Source of the DNA: CAG-1031 sp964391735
GTDB lineage: Bacteria; Bacteroidota; Bacteroidia; Bacteroidales; Muribaculaceae
Direction of reading: 5' to 3'
Assembly (NCBI GenBank): GCA_964391735.1
Contig: CAYMNF010000002.1
Coordinates: 1 to 64,000, forward strand
Length of the DNA: 64,000 nucleotides
Part shown: piece after piece, positions 44,000 through 53,416 of the stretch
Numbering within the stretch: the stretch's first letter is position 1
Layout: each line of letters opens with the position of its first letter
Notes under the pieces: generated by a model
Databases searched by the model: none
Told to the model about the DNA's origin: nothing
Seen by the model: only the letters and a program-made list of their open reading frames with translations
Translations under genes and position numbers: made by a program

Positions 44000-45424
44000 T
44001 TAAAGCTGTTGGCGCATACGAGATGACGGGATGGATAATTGTTCGCGATACTTAGCTACGGTGCGACGAGCAAGTGGAAATCCCTGCTCGTTCATAAGCC
44101 GCGCCAGTTCGGCATCAGACAACGGATGCCGTGCATCCTCCTCCTCAATCAGTCGCCGCAGACGTTCAGCTATTGTGCGCGAGGAGATGTTATCACCGAA
44201 CTCCTCATTAAAGAAAAACTTCAGCGGGAAAATGCCGTATTGGGTCTCGACATATTTGCCGTTTGTGGCGCGTGAGATGACCGAGAGATCGTCACCGGTG
44301 CGTGCCTTAATATCTTTCAGAATCATCGGCTTGATATCCTCCTTGTCCCCGGTAAGGAAAAAGGGAGTCTGAATCTCGACAATAGCATGCATAATGCGCA
44401 TCAGGGTGCGTCGGCGCAGCTCAACAATGTCGATAAAGCCGGAAGCGTTATTTTGTTGCTTGCGTATAAATTGCTGCACATTGCGGTCCCTTGCGGTACT
44501 GCCCAACTCCTTTTCAGCCCCCTCGGGCGTGAACGTCTCAGAGAGATGCAAAGCCGGGACTGCCGAGGGCATAGTTAATCGCAATTTTCCGTCCACATTT
44601 TCAACGAGGAAATCAGGGATAATACCTGCCGATAGGGCCTCTGTCGGGTCATCAGACTGCAGTAATGAGCCGGGCTTGGGATTCAGGGTCTTTATAAGAT
44701 CAATGGCGCGGGTCAAGCGCTCGGGCGTGAGATTAGCCTCCCGTGCAAGAAGCTTAAAATTGCGACGCGCAAAAATATCAAAATAATGAGTGATGACAAG
44801 CAACGCATCATCCCGCTGCCGGGAGGGAGCCTTGCGCTGCAGTTGCAACATAAGGCAATCGCGCAAATCAACTGCGGCAATGCCGGGTGGGTCAAGGGCC
44901 TGTACCTTCTTCAACACAGCCCTTACCTGCTGAGGTGTCACCTCAATACCCTCAGTGTTATCAATATCTGTTGCGATATCTGACGTTGAACGACGAAGGT
45001 ATCCGGCAGAGTCAAGATTGCCGATAATGTACCGGGCTATGAGATTCTCGGCAGGAGACAACTGCAGAATTGAAAGCTGGTGCAAAAGGTCATCGTAGAC
45101 AGCATCCTTGTATGGGGCGCGAATATTCTCCTGCATCCACGGGGCGACTTCCCGAGGCACCCCGGGACGATAAGCGGACCGGCCATCATCCTGATAGTCA
45201 ACTATCTGCGACGCTTCGGCATCCTCATCCACCCCCGGCATAAGTTCAGCATCGGGACTGTCCATCTCAAGGGCCGGGTTATCGTCAACCTCACGGCGCA
45301 CCTCCTCCTCAAACCGGCTTTCATTCATCTCAAGCAAGCGAAAATACCTTACCTGCTGAGGGGATAAAACCTGTCCAAGACGCTGTGTCTGTGTCTGAGA
45401 AAGAGATTGCTTATTTAACGCCAT
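44000..45424 (-). CDS. rpoN: RNA polymerase sigma-54 factor
   Basis: The 474-residue protein has all RpoN parts: the N-terminal Gln/Leu-rich region I (LSQTQTQRLGQVLSPQQVRY), an acidic linker, the core-binding domain, and the C-terminal helix-turn-helix with the RpoN box ARRTVAKYREQL. It directs transcription from -24/-12 promoters and needs an AAA+ activator, one of which is encoded at 17355-18530. It is 8 nt downstream of porU. Confidence 0.96.
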   Translation of the reverse strand: MALNKQSLSQTQTQRLGQVLSPQQVRYFRLLEMNESRFEEEVRREVDDNPALEMDSPDAELMPGVDEDAEASQIVDYQDDGRSAYRPGVPREVAPWMQENIRAPYKDAVYDDLLHQLSILQLSPAENLIARYIIGNLDSAGYLRRSTSDIATDIDNTEGIEVTPQQVRAVLKKVQALDPPGIAAVDLRDCLMLQLQRKAPSRQRDDALLVITHYFDIFARRNFKLLAREANLTPERLTRAIDLIKTLNPKPGSLLQSDDPTEALSAGIIPDFLVENVDGKLRLTMPSAVPALHLSETFTPEGAEKELGSTARDRNVQQFIRKQQNNASGFIDIVELRRRTLMRIMHAIVEIQTPFFLTGDKEDIKPMILKDIKARTGDDLSVISRATNGKYVETQYGIFPLKFFFNEEFGDNISSRTIAERLRRLIEEEDARHPLSDAELARLMNEQGFPLARRTVAKYREQLSIPSSRMRQQL

Positions 45425-45432
45425 GGCAAAGA

Positions 45433-48400
45433 TTACTGTGTGACAGCAATGCGCCTGCCCTCACTCACGAAGTGCTCACCATCATCAGACAACTCTGCAC
45501 GGTAAACATATATTCCGCGACCCACGCGGCGACCGTTGTTATCGGTAAGATCCCAGGTGAGGGGAACTGAGGTGAACATGTCGCTACGTCCTTTGACACT
45601 TTGTTTCCATACCTGCCTGCCTGCTATATCATACACGGTCACTGCAACAGTAACGGCAGCATCGGGGCGGTTGTGCGATACATAGAAATTGGCCTGTGTT
45701 GATGCCGGATTGCAATCGGTATACACATCGATGATTGAGGGACGCTGATCGGGGTTAACAAAGAACGGAACCTCAGCCTGTGCCACATTATTTGAGGTAT
45801 CCCAAACGCGGAACTCCAACGTGTGGTTGCCGGGAGCCAATCCCTGCAAGGGATAGGTCACAGTTCCCGAGGGAGTACCATCGGCAGCCGGGGTGTAGTA
45901 GTCGCTGACGTCGGTATACGTATCCGACCCGTCGACACGCAGCCACAAGGTATGGCCTATACCGGCCTGCGACAGGTTGATGCCAACATCATCACTTACC
46001 TTGGCAAATACCATGGGTGAATCATTGACAGTATCACCGGGTTTAAAGGTGGCTTGGTTAAGGTAAAGCGCATCAATCACCGGGGCACTGTCATCAACCG
46101 AGGTTTCATCAAGGCCATATACATAAAAATCGCGGTTGGCGCCACTGGCCTCAACGCCCTTGTCAGACAGGGCATAAAGATTCAGGGTGGCATTGCGCCA
46201 GTTCCAGGCAATCTCGCCGGGCATGGCAACCTTCAACATAAATTTTCCGCCGACAATTGAGTCACAACCGGCATACAGTCGGTTGCCCATTCTGTCAAAA
46301 ATGCACTCCTTGCCGGGATTGTCATTTTCGCCACGGCCCAATGACTTCACCGACTCCTCGGCATCATACACCGTTGAGCGGACAATACCGTTGAAGTCGG
46401 TGATGGGGTTGCCGTTGACGTCTGCAACATACCCCTCAATCGAGGCTATCTGTTGCCCCATCAATACTCGGTCGCTCTCCTCGTCATCAATATCAACACC
46501 ATTGATGGATGTTACCACCATTCGGTTATCAGGGGTGGGCACACGCAGGGCCGGGTCGCCTGCAAAGGTGTAACGCAAGCGGTTGGAGTCATGTACACCC
46601 TTGTTCTTGGCACGGCGAAAGATCTCGCCAATGGGATAAGGGCGCCCGTGGCCGTCGCGTTCCATAACTGCCTCGGCAACCTGCAAGGTGAAGATACCGT
46701 TTGAAGAAATATAAACCGGGCGCAGGGGTGTCAGCGAGGCGATGATGCCACCTTGTGCATTATTCATCATCAGCTCTATACCGCAATCCTGGGTTCCGTC
46801 ATAGCGTGAGAAGGTACAGGTGGGAGCATAAAGGATGGGGAGGCGGCGAAAGAACATATTATCGCTGAGGTCGCTGCGTTTTACCATACCCTCAGCGGTC
46901 CAGGTGTCGATAGATGCGTGACCTACATACCACCACCATGCCGACCCCTCGTCCAACAGACGATACATCAGGTCTCGGGCGGCGGTTGTGATGCCACCGA
47001 TTTTGGGATAGGCGTCAATGTAGACCTTATTGTATATGAAGTTGTCGCCGTCGCGGCTGTTCTGCATCTGTGTAACGGCAGCATCGGCCTGGTCAAGGTG
47101 CACGCCGTTGTCCTGGTCATCAGCTACCACAACAAACTTGTTCTTCCAGTCTCCGGATGGAGCCTTTGTAGCATAGTTTATGGTCTTGTCAACCAATACG
47201 CGCGCCTCCTCGGCATATCGTACCGGGAAACGACCTATGGCGATACTCAGTTTGTCATTGCCGATGTCAATACCTGACCCGTCCTCAAGCATGGCAAGGA
47301 TATCGTCAGATGAGAAGGAGTATGACTCATCGGCGCAACCATCGGTTTGCCACGTGGGGATAGTCTCCCAACCCGACACACGCATCCACTCGGTGAGGTG
47401 ACGATGATCAAAGCTGGGACGCGACATCAACAATGCGTATCTCAACTTGTGGGTACCGTCCTGCCCGCGGTCATAGAACATTTTGAACATGCGGCGCACG
47501 GCACCGGCATCGGCCACGCCACTACCGAACTCATTATAGACCTTCTCGGGGTCCACAACAAGGACACGCAGGGAGTCTGCGCTGTTGCGGTGCATATCAG
47601 CCAGTCGCTCAGCCTGTTGAATCCATGCCACCGGACTGATGATAATCATGTCAGGGGTGGGTTCACCATGCAGATTCTGAGGACGAACCTCGCCCTTCAC
47701 CTCGGGGGTGAGCAAGTTTTGTCCGGGCTTCCAGGCGGCGTAGCGGCGTATCCCCGGGCTTGGGTTAACCCAACCGTGACCACCTTGCACCGACTGCAGA
47801 CGCATTGCCGTGACGGCTTGGGGGTCAGTAACATCCCATACGCGTGTATCATCGTCAGCACCCTCGATAAATAACCCGGTGACATCACTGCCGAACTCAA
47901 GCGAGCGGTTGTTGGCGGGCATGCGCAACTTGCGTTTATAATTCAGCGTCAGATAGTCAAGATTGGCCGTGGTGACAACCCCACCGGCCGAATAGTTTAC
48001 GCCGACATTTATCGATGAATTATTGCCGGGGACAAAAGTGCGTCGTATCACGGTGGTATCCCCGTAGGCATTGTGGGTGGTAAAGGTCAGATTGGTTTTA
48101 CCCCCCAACAGGACACCGTCAGCAGTCAGTGAGACCGCCCCGATTTGTGTGCTGCGTGAGAAAAACACACACCGCAGTGTGGCGTCTGTGCCAAGAACTC
48201 GGTCGGGGGTGTCAAATTTGAACGTATGTTGGGGCGAGAAGCGGAAGTCCTCACCTAACAAAAGGTGCCCCGACTCACCGGGCGAAAAGTTATCAACCTC
48301 ATAATGCACTGCAGCAGTGACAGTTGACTCAAGCTCGCGGCCTGAAACATCAACTCCTTCCACAGGTATTGCAGGACCCTGATCCGGGGCAGTTTCGCTC

Positions 48401-48813
48401 AAAAAATAGAACCCTTCAACCGAATAGGGGTTGATTCGTTTTGTCCAGTTCAACGTGCCGTCGGGAGAGATCCATTGCCACGGACCCTGGGCATAAAAAT
48501 AGATGCCGGCCGGAGTGGTCTCTTGCTGCACGGGGGGTAAGTCGTCAATTATGGTGCCGGCGATTAGCAGGTCACTCATTCGCGCGCCACCGTACCCGTA
48601 TACGTGCACGGCCGAGGGGTCCTTAAACCCCATTTGCCGCAGCATGGCAACGGGTATGAAGTGCATACCGGTTTCTTTTACCGAAATCTTAACCCAGCGC
48701 CCCTGCGCCAGCTTTGAGGTCTCGGCATAATGTGTCGTTTTCAGGGCCTGTGCTTCAGCGCATCCCAGGCAAACAAGAATTATGGCACAAATATATCTTA
48801 TTATTCTTTCCAT
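45433..48813 (-). CDS. porU: T9SS C-terminal signal peptidase/sortase PorU (C25 family)
   Basis: From ATG 48813 the protein has 1126 residues with a signal peptide (ending AEAQA). The gingipain-like C25 catalytic domain has His in WWWYVGHASIDTW and Cys in LYAPTCTFSRYD. Beta-sandwich domains follow, then a C-terminal T9SS-type domain (VTVYDIAGRQVW to the end). PorU removes the sorting domain from T9SS cargo and attaches it to A-LPS at the cell surface. Its usual partner porV is not adjacent here. It sits in the suf-lysozyme-rpoN run, 72 nt after the lysozyme gene. Confidence 0.92.
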   Translation of the reverse strand: MERIIRYICAIILVCLGCAEAQALKTTHYAETSKLAQGRWVKISVKETGMHFIPVAMLRQMGFKDPSAVHVYGYGGARMSDLLIAGTIIDDLPPVQQETTPAGIYFYAQGPWQWISPDGTLNWTKRINPYSVEGFYFLSETAPDQGPAIPVEGVDVSGRELESTVTAAVHYEVDNFSPGESGHLLLGEDFRFSPQHTFKFDTPDRVLGTDATLRCVFFSRSTQIGAVSLTADGVLLGGKTNLTFTTHNAYGDTTVIRRTFVPGNNSSINVGVNYSAGGVVTTANLDYLTLNYKRKLRMPANNRSLEFGSDVTGLFIEGADDDTRVWDVTDPQAVTAMRLQSVQGGHGWVNPSPGIRRYAAWKPGQNLLTPEVKGEVRPQNLHGEPTPDMIIISPVAWIQQAERLADMHRNSADSLRVLVVDPEKVYNEFGSGVADAGAVRRMFKMFYDRGQDGTHKLRYALLMSRPSFDHRHLTEWMRVSGWETIPTWQTDGCADESYSFSSDDILAMLEDGSGIDIGNDKLSIAIGRFPVRYAEEARVLVDKTINYATKAPSGDWKNKFVVVADDQDNGVHLDQADAAVTQMQNSRDGDNFIYNKVYIDAYPKIGGITTAARDLMYRLLDEGSAWWWYVGHASIDTWTAEGMVKRSDLSDNMFFRRLPILYAPTCTFSRYDGTQDCGIELMMNNAQGGIIASLTPLRPVYISSNGIFTLQVAEAVMERDGHGRPYPIGEIFRRAKNKGVHDSNRLRYTFAGDPALRVPTPDNRMVVTSINGVDIDDEESDRVLMGQQIASIEGYVADVNGNPITDFNGIVRSTVYDAEESVKSLGRGENDNPGKECIFDRMGNRLYAGCDSIVGGKFMLKVAMPGEIAWNWRNATLNLYALSDKGVEASGANRDFYVYGLDETSVDDSAPVIDALYLNQATFKPGDTVNDSPMVFAKVSDDVGINLSQAGIGHTLWLRVDGSDTYTDVSDYYTPAADGTPSGTVTYPLQGLAPGNHTLEFRVWDTSNNVAQAEVPFFVNPDQRPSIIDVYTDCNPASTQANFYVSHNRPDAAVTVAVTVYDIAGRQVWKQSVKGRSDMFTSVPLTWDLTDNNGRRVGRGIYVYRAELSDDGEHFVSEGRRIAVTQ

Positions 48814-48820
48814 TTTGGCG

Positions 48821-48837
48821 TATCTTCTCTGAAGATA
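48821..48837 (-). promoter_or_regulatory. Inverted repeat in the porU leader
   Basis: TATCTTC and GAAGATA pair perfectly around a 3-nt spacer, ending 7 nt before the porU start codon. It could be an operator or a hairpin that limits initiation. Confidence 0.35.
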
Positions 48838-48885
48838 AACGTAAATTGCAGCCCGATATTGCACGGGAATACAACACTTGCCCGA

Positions 48886-49686
48886 TTATTCCTCACCCTC
48901 GTCATCAACGGGGTCAACGGTGTTGTGTTCGGTGAAACGCATAAAAGCATTGCGGCTGCCATTAAAGGTATTCAGGTCTACTGCTCCTGATACACCGTCA
49001 AGTCTGCCACGGTGGCTATGTTGCCACAGGTGCCACGGAATTGAGTCAGCCACCGGTGGGTCAGTAAATGAACAAATCCAAAGAGGGAGGGAGGCAAGAG
49101 AGGTCCCTGAGATGAACAGGTCATACCCCTGCTTGTTTGTGTAGAGCATTACCCGATGCCCGCGGCTCTCAAGATATTTAACCATCTCCGTCAGGCCGGC
49201 AATTACCTCATTGCGATTAAAGTTTGATGGATTTCCCCAACACTCCACATCTATAACTACCGGGAAATCAAGGTGACGACCGCGCACGGCGTTCAGAAAG
49301 TTCAGCGCCTGGAGGTCCCCCGGGGTATCAAACCTGAAGAAGTGGTAGGCACCCACTTTCAGGCCGCTTTTGGTGGCGTTGCGCATATTTTCAACAAACC
49401 GGCGGTCTTGATGAGTTGCTCCTTCCGAGGCTTTTAGCATAACGAAGCGAACCCCAGAAAGCTTTAGAGACTCAAAATCAACCTGCCCGTTGTGCGCCGA
49501 CAGGTCTACCCCTCTGACGGGGTATTGAGCCGGGTCCGGGGTAACGACATAGCTGCGCCCGAAAACGCCGAATTTCACGATAAGGCATGCAACAGCCACC
49601 AGCAATAATAAACAAAGAGACACCAGCCAACGACGCCATGACCAGCCCGCTGACACGTTCCCTTGCTTATTGCCGGTATCTGTCAT
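48886..49686 (-). CDS. GH25 lysozyme-like muramidase, membrane-anchored
   Basis: The 266-residue protein has one N-terminal membrane segment (about residues 17-37) and then a GH25 barrel with GVDLSAHNGQVDF, VGAYHFFRF and the acidic pair in VVIDVECWG. GH25 enzymes cleave the MurNAc-GlcNAc bond of peptidoglycan. With its anchor it would face the periplasm and may remodel the wall. Its start overlaps the sufS stop by four bases. The position between suf and porU hints at a cell-envelope role. Confidence 0.88.
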   Translation of the reverse strand: MTDTGNKQGNVSAGWSWRRWLVSLCLLLLVAVACLIVKFGVFGRSYVVTPDPAQYPVRGVDLSAHNGQVDFESLKLSGVRFVMLKASEGATHQDRRFVENMRNATKSGLKVGAYHFFRFDTPGDLQALNFLNAVRGRHLDFPVVIDVECWGNPSNFNRNEVIAGLTEMVKYLESRGHRVMLYTNKQGYDLFISGTSLASLPLWICSFTDPPVADSIPWHLWQHSHRGRLDGVSGAVDLNTFNGSRNAFMRFTEHNTVDPVDDEGEE

Positions 49687-50903
49687 TGCAACATATCTGC
49701 CGCCCGCCTCAGGGCTTTGATAAAGGTATCCACTTCAGCACGGGTGTTGTACGCAGCAAATGACGCTCGTACACATCCCTCAATCCCCAGTCTGTGCATT
49801 AGTGGTTCGGCACAGTGGTGCCCCGTTCGCACGGCCACCCCCTGTTTGTCCAACAGCATTCCCACATCATAATGATGAGCGCCGGTGAGGTTAAACGAAA
49901 CAATTGCGCATTTGCTGGGAGCAGTACCATAAATCTCTATCCCGGGGAAATCTGCCAACTGCGACATACAGTAATCAAGAAGAGAGTGCTCATGTGCTGC
50001 AATTGACTCAATACCCTCATTTTCGAGCCAGTCGATTGCAACCCGCAATGCGGCAATGTCAATAAAGTCAGGGGTACCGGCCTCAAACTTAAACGGAATA
50101 TCGGCAAAGGTTGTGCCACTGAAGCTCACGCGGTCAATCATTTCTCCCCCACCCTGATATGGGGGCATCTCCCTGAGCAGGGAGGCTTTTCCGTAAAGGA
50201 CGCCAACACCTGAGGGGCCATACATCTTGTGCGAAGAGAAGGCATAGAAATCCACACCCATGTCCCGAACATCAATCTTGAGATGCGGAGCACCCTGGGC
50301 TCCGTCAACAACCATTATCGCGCCGGCAGCGTGCACCTTGGTGGCTATCTCCTTAATAGGGTTTACCGTTCCAAGCACATTTGAGGCGTGGGCAATGGAA
50401 ACAATCTTGACGTTTCCTTCATCAAGATACCTCAGGAGTTGGTCGAGACACAAGGTACCATCGGGGCTTATGTCCACTACCTTGATGGTGAAGCCGACTT
50501 TCTTCTGCAACAGTTGCCATGGCACTATATTGGCATGGTGCTCCATCACCGAAAGGACAAGAACATCATTCGGGCCGAGCAGCATCCCGCCAAGACTTGA
50601 TGCAACGAGGTTAAGGGCCTCAGTGGTTCCGCGTGTAAATATTATCTCCTCATCAGCCTCGGCATTGACAAACCGGGCGGCGGTGTGGCGGGCACGTTCC
50701 TGCAACTCGGTAGCCTCTTGCGACAGGGTGTGTACGCCCCTATGCACATTTGCTTTGTGGCTAATATATCCGTCAACAATAGCGTCAACCACGCACCGCG
50801 GGGTTTGGGAAGTCGCGGTGTTGTCAAGATACACAAGCGGCCTTTTGTTTACCTCGCGTTCAAGAATGGGGAACTCCTTGCGCAACTGGTCTACCGCTTG
50901 CAT
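49683..50903 (-). CDS. sufS: Cysteine desulfurase SufS
   Basis: The 406-residue PLP enzyme takes sulfur from cysteine for iron-sulfur cluster assembly. The PLP lysine is in AFSSHKMYGPSGVGVLYG and the persulfide Cys in GHHCAEPLM (group II desulfurase pattern). It overlaps the sufD end by 13 nt, in the order sufC-sufD-sufS. Confidence 0.95.
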   Translation of the reverse strand: MQAVDQLRKEFPILEREVNKRPLVYLDNTATSQTPRCVVDAIVDGYISHKANVHRGVHTLSQEATELQERARHTAARFVNAEADEEIIFTRGTTEALNLVASSLGGMLLGPNDVLVLSVMEHHANIVPWQLLQKKVGFTIKVVDISPDGTLCLDQLLRYLDEGNVKIVSIAHASNVLGTVNPIKEIATKVHAAGAIMVVDGAQGAPHLKIDVRDMGVDFYAFSSHKMYGPSGVGVLYGKASLLREMPPYQGGGEMIDRVSFSGTTFADIPFKFEAGTPDFIDIAALRVAIDWLENEGIESIAAHEHSLLDYCMSQLADFPGIEIYGTAPSKCAIVSFNLTGAHHYDVGMLLDKQGVAVRTGHHCAEPLMHRLGIEGCVRASFAAYNTRAEVDTFIKALRRAADMLQ

Positions 50904-52276
50904 GATTCACAAATTTTTTCGTTGCTGAAACGACGCTCAACCAAGTGATGCAAACGGGCCCGGACCTCAGGCAACCCCACGGTGTCAACAACATCGGTCA
51001 TAAACGCCTGCATCAACATTCTGCGTGCCTCAGGTAACGGGATACCGCGCGACTCCATATAGAACAGAGCCTTCTCATCAAGGCGACCTGTTGAGGCACC
51101 ATGTGAGCACTTTACGTCGTCGTTATAAATCTCAAGGCTCGGTTTGGCATGCATACGTGCACCCTCACCGGCCAAGATATTTTTGTTTGATTGGAAGGCG
51201 TTGGTGTTCTTGGCGCCGTGAGCAACCAAAATCGAGCCCTCAAAGGCCCCTCGTGAGGCATCGTCCAGAACATACTTGTATAGCTGATCACTCTTACACT
51301 CCGGGGCCAGGTGTCTAACCGTGGTATCGTTGTCCACAAGCATTTCCCCGCTCAGGATAGCCATTCCGGCCATTTTCACCTCTGCTCCGGGCTCCACAAG
51401 GTCAATGCTGAAGTCGTTTCTCGTCTTCCCGGCGAGCAATGAAACGCCTGTGATTCCAAGCAAACTACCTCCGGTCTGACGAGCGAAGAAGTTGTATCGA
51501 CGGTGAGTTGTGGGAGCACTCTCCTCTATGTCATAAATCTCAACATTGGCATGCACCCCGAGTGCAACCTCAACAACCTCAGATGCCAGGCAGCAGGGAT
51601 GTCCCGGTGGTGTATGGTCGCAGAAAAGAATTTTGACCTCAGAGTCCTCCTCGGCTACCACAAGCACACGCCTGAACGCCGCTATCGGCATGCCGGGTGC
51701 AAACATATTAATTACCTGAAGGGGTTTGCTTACCTTTACACCCTTGGCGACATGCACATAAACCCCATCCCGGGCCAAGAGGGTGTTCAATGCCACTGCA
51801 GGGTCCTCAACGCCCGCCAGTGTGCCATACCATTGATCAACGCCCGGTAGGTGCTTGCGAGCTGCCTCGCTGAGTGACATAAAGGTTAGCCCCTCGGGTA
51901 AGCGACTCGCCAAATCCTCAGGCGCCGAGAAGGTGTCACCGTTAACGGTTGCCACCAGCGTTGAAAGATTTGAGTTTGAACAGCGCAACCATTCACCCCT
52001 GTTCACGGGCAACGGCATATTTGTGACGTTTACGCCAAGGTCAGGAGCAAACAGGTCGGCGACTGAACTGACCTCATACCCCTCCTGACCCCTCTGGGGC
52101 AAACTCACATCCTCACGGGACAATGCCGCGAAAGCCTGACGGCGACGTTCGTTCATCACGCCGGCGCTATTGGAATCAACAGCCTCGCGATTGGCCAGAT
52201 ACAGGTCAAGGTATTGCCTCAACGCCGGTTGCGTGGGCAAATTATTCTCCGTCAACCTCTCGTTTGATGTCGTCAT
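50891..52276 (-). CDS. sufD: Iron-sulfur cluster assembly protein SufD
   Basis: SufD is the non-catalytic partner in the SufBCD scaffold. The 461-residue protein from ATG 52276 has the beta-helix core and the SufB/D C-terminal block (KCSHGASTGRLDEKALFYMESRGI, then EARRML). The frame extends nine codons further up. Either start overlaps sufC (by 35 nt from 52276), so translation is probably coupled. Confidence 0.93.
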   Translation of the reverse strand: MTTSNERLTENNLPTQPALRQYLDLYLANREAVDSNSAGVMNERRRQAFAALSREDVSLPQRGQEGYEVSSVADLFAPDLGVNVTNMPLPVNRGEWLRCSNSNLSTLVATVNGDTFSAPEDLASRLPEGLTFMSLSEAARKHLPGVDQWYGTLAGVEDPAVALNTLLARDGVYVHVAKGVKVSKPLQVINMFAPGMPIAAFRRVLVVAEEDSEVKILFCDHTPPGHPCCLASEVVEVALGVHANVEIYDIEESAPTTHRRYNFFARQTGGSLLGITGVSLLAGKTRNDFSIDLVEPGAEVKMAGMAILSGEMLVDNDTTVRHLAPECKSDQLYKYVLDDASRGAFEGSILVAHGAKNTNAFQSNKNILAGEGARMHAKPSLEIYNDDVKCSHGASTGRLDEKALFYMESRGIPLPEARRMLMQAFMTDVVDTVGLPEVRARLHHLVERRFSNEKICESCKR

Positions 52277-53009
52277 AACCTTTTTCTTCAAGTTCAAGCG
52301 CAAGTTCCGGGCCCCCGGACTTCACAATACGTCCCTTATACAGCACGTGCACAAAATCAGGACGTATGTAGTCCAACAGGCGTTGATAGTGTGTAATTAC
52401 GATGGTGGCATTATCATCGGTACGCAGCATGTTGACGCCCTCTGAGACGATGCGCAGCGCATCAATGTCCAAGCCGCTGTCGGTCTCGTCAAGTATTGCC
52501 AATTGGGGTTCAAGGACGGCCATCTGGAATATCTCATTACGCTTCTTTTCACCACCTGAGAATCCCTCATTTACCGAACGGCTGGCCAACTTGTTATCAA
52601 GTTTTACGATAGCGCGCTTTTGCCGCATCAGCTTAAGGAAGTCCCCGGCTGACAAAGCGGGTTCATTAAAATACTTACGTTTGGCATTGACGGCTGCACG
52701 CATAAAGTTGACCATCGAGACCCCGGGTATTTCAACCGGGTATTGGAATGAAAGGAACAGTCCCTCATGACTGCGGTCAGCGGCATCAAGGGCCAGAAGG
52801 TCTATGCCGTGGAAAGTTGCCGAGCCTCCCAAAACCGTGTAAGCCGGGTTCCCGGCCAACACTCCGCTGAGGGTTGACTTGCCCGAACCATTGGGGCCCA
52901 TGATGGCATGGACCTCGCCGCGCCGGATAGTAAGGTCTATTCCCCTTAAAATCTCGCGCCCGGGAATCCCGGCACGCAAATCTTTAACTTCAAGTAATAT
53001 ATCGTTCAT
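52242..53009 (-). CDS. sufC: Iron-sulfur cluster assembly ATPase SufC
   Basis: The 255-residue ABC-type ATPase has Walker A GPNGSGKST, the signature FSGGEKKRNEI and Walker B LAILDETDSGLD. It powers cluster assembly on SufB/SufD. It is the first suf gene here. Upstream, after a 72-nt gap with a weak promoter-like TAACCTTG, lies a Dabb protein rather than the expected sufB. Confidence 0.95.
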   Translation of the reverse strand: MNDILLEVKDLRAGIPGREILRGIDLTIRRGEVHAIMGPNGSGKSTLSGVLAGNPAYTVLGGSATFHGIDLLALDAADRSHEGLFLSFQYPVEIPGVSMVNFMRAAVNAKRKYFNEPALSAGDFLKLMRQKRAIVKLDNKLASRSVNEGFSGGEKKRNEIFQMAVLEPQLAILDETDSGLDIDALRIVSEGVNMLRTDDNATIVITHYQRLLDYIRPDFVHVLYKGRIVKSGGPELALELEEKGYDDIKREVDGE

Positions 53010-53081
53010 CAGTTTTAGTTTCTTTACAAGGTTACAACGTTTTGACCCGTGGTTTTGTCAATGGCGTGGCTGATTTTTTTC

Positions 53082-53381
53082 TTACACGTCATGTTCATAA
53101 TCCACACAAGCCCTATCCTCTTTCCACGGGCCGACAATGGCGGCAGCAGCTACATGGGCCGGATGGTTGGCATATTCCTCAACCGATGCCATGTCAGGCA
53201 AAATAGCAGTTAGCACTATGTCCCAACTCTCTTGGGGATTTTGATTTAACCCAACCTCAATTTCTCTGAGGCAAGGTATCTGTACCGGCAGGGTTTTTAA
53301 GGCCGCTGCAAATTCTGCAGAAATACGGGCACGCTCCTCAGGGGTACCCCTCAGTTTGAACATTACGGTGTGCTTAACCAT
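53082..53381 (-). CDS. Dabb-family stress-responsive A/B barrel protein
   Basis: The 99-residue protein has the Dabb pattern: MVKHTVMFKL at the start, the central EIEVGLNQNP, and HPAHVAAAAIVGPW near the end. It forms small dimeric alpha/beta barrels. Its function is uncharacterised in Bacteroidetes. It is flanked by suf genes and a zinc-ribbon membrane protein on the same strand. Confidence 0.85.
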   Translation of the reverse strand: MVKHTVMFKLRGTPEERARISAEFAAALKTLPVQIPCLREIEVGLNQNPQESWDIVLTAILPDMASVEEYANHPAHVAAAAIVGPWKEDRACVDYEHDV

Positions 53382-53416
53382 TATCTTGGCTTTGGAAGAT
53401 ATTTCTAATTTTTGTA

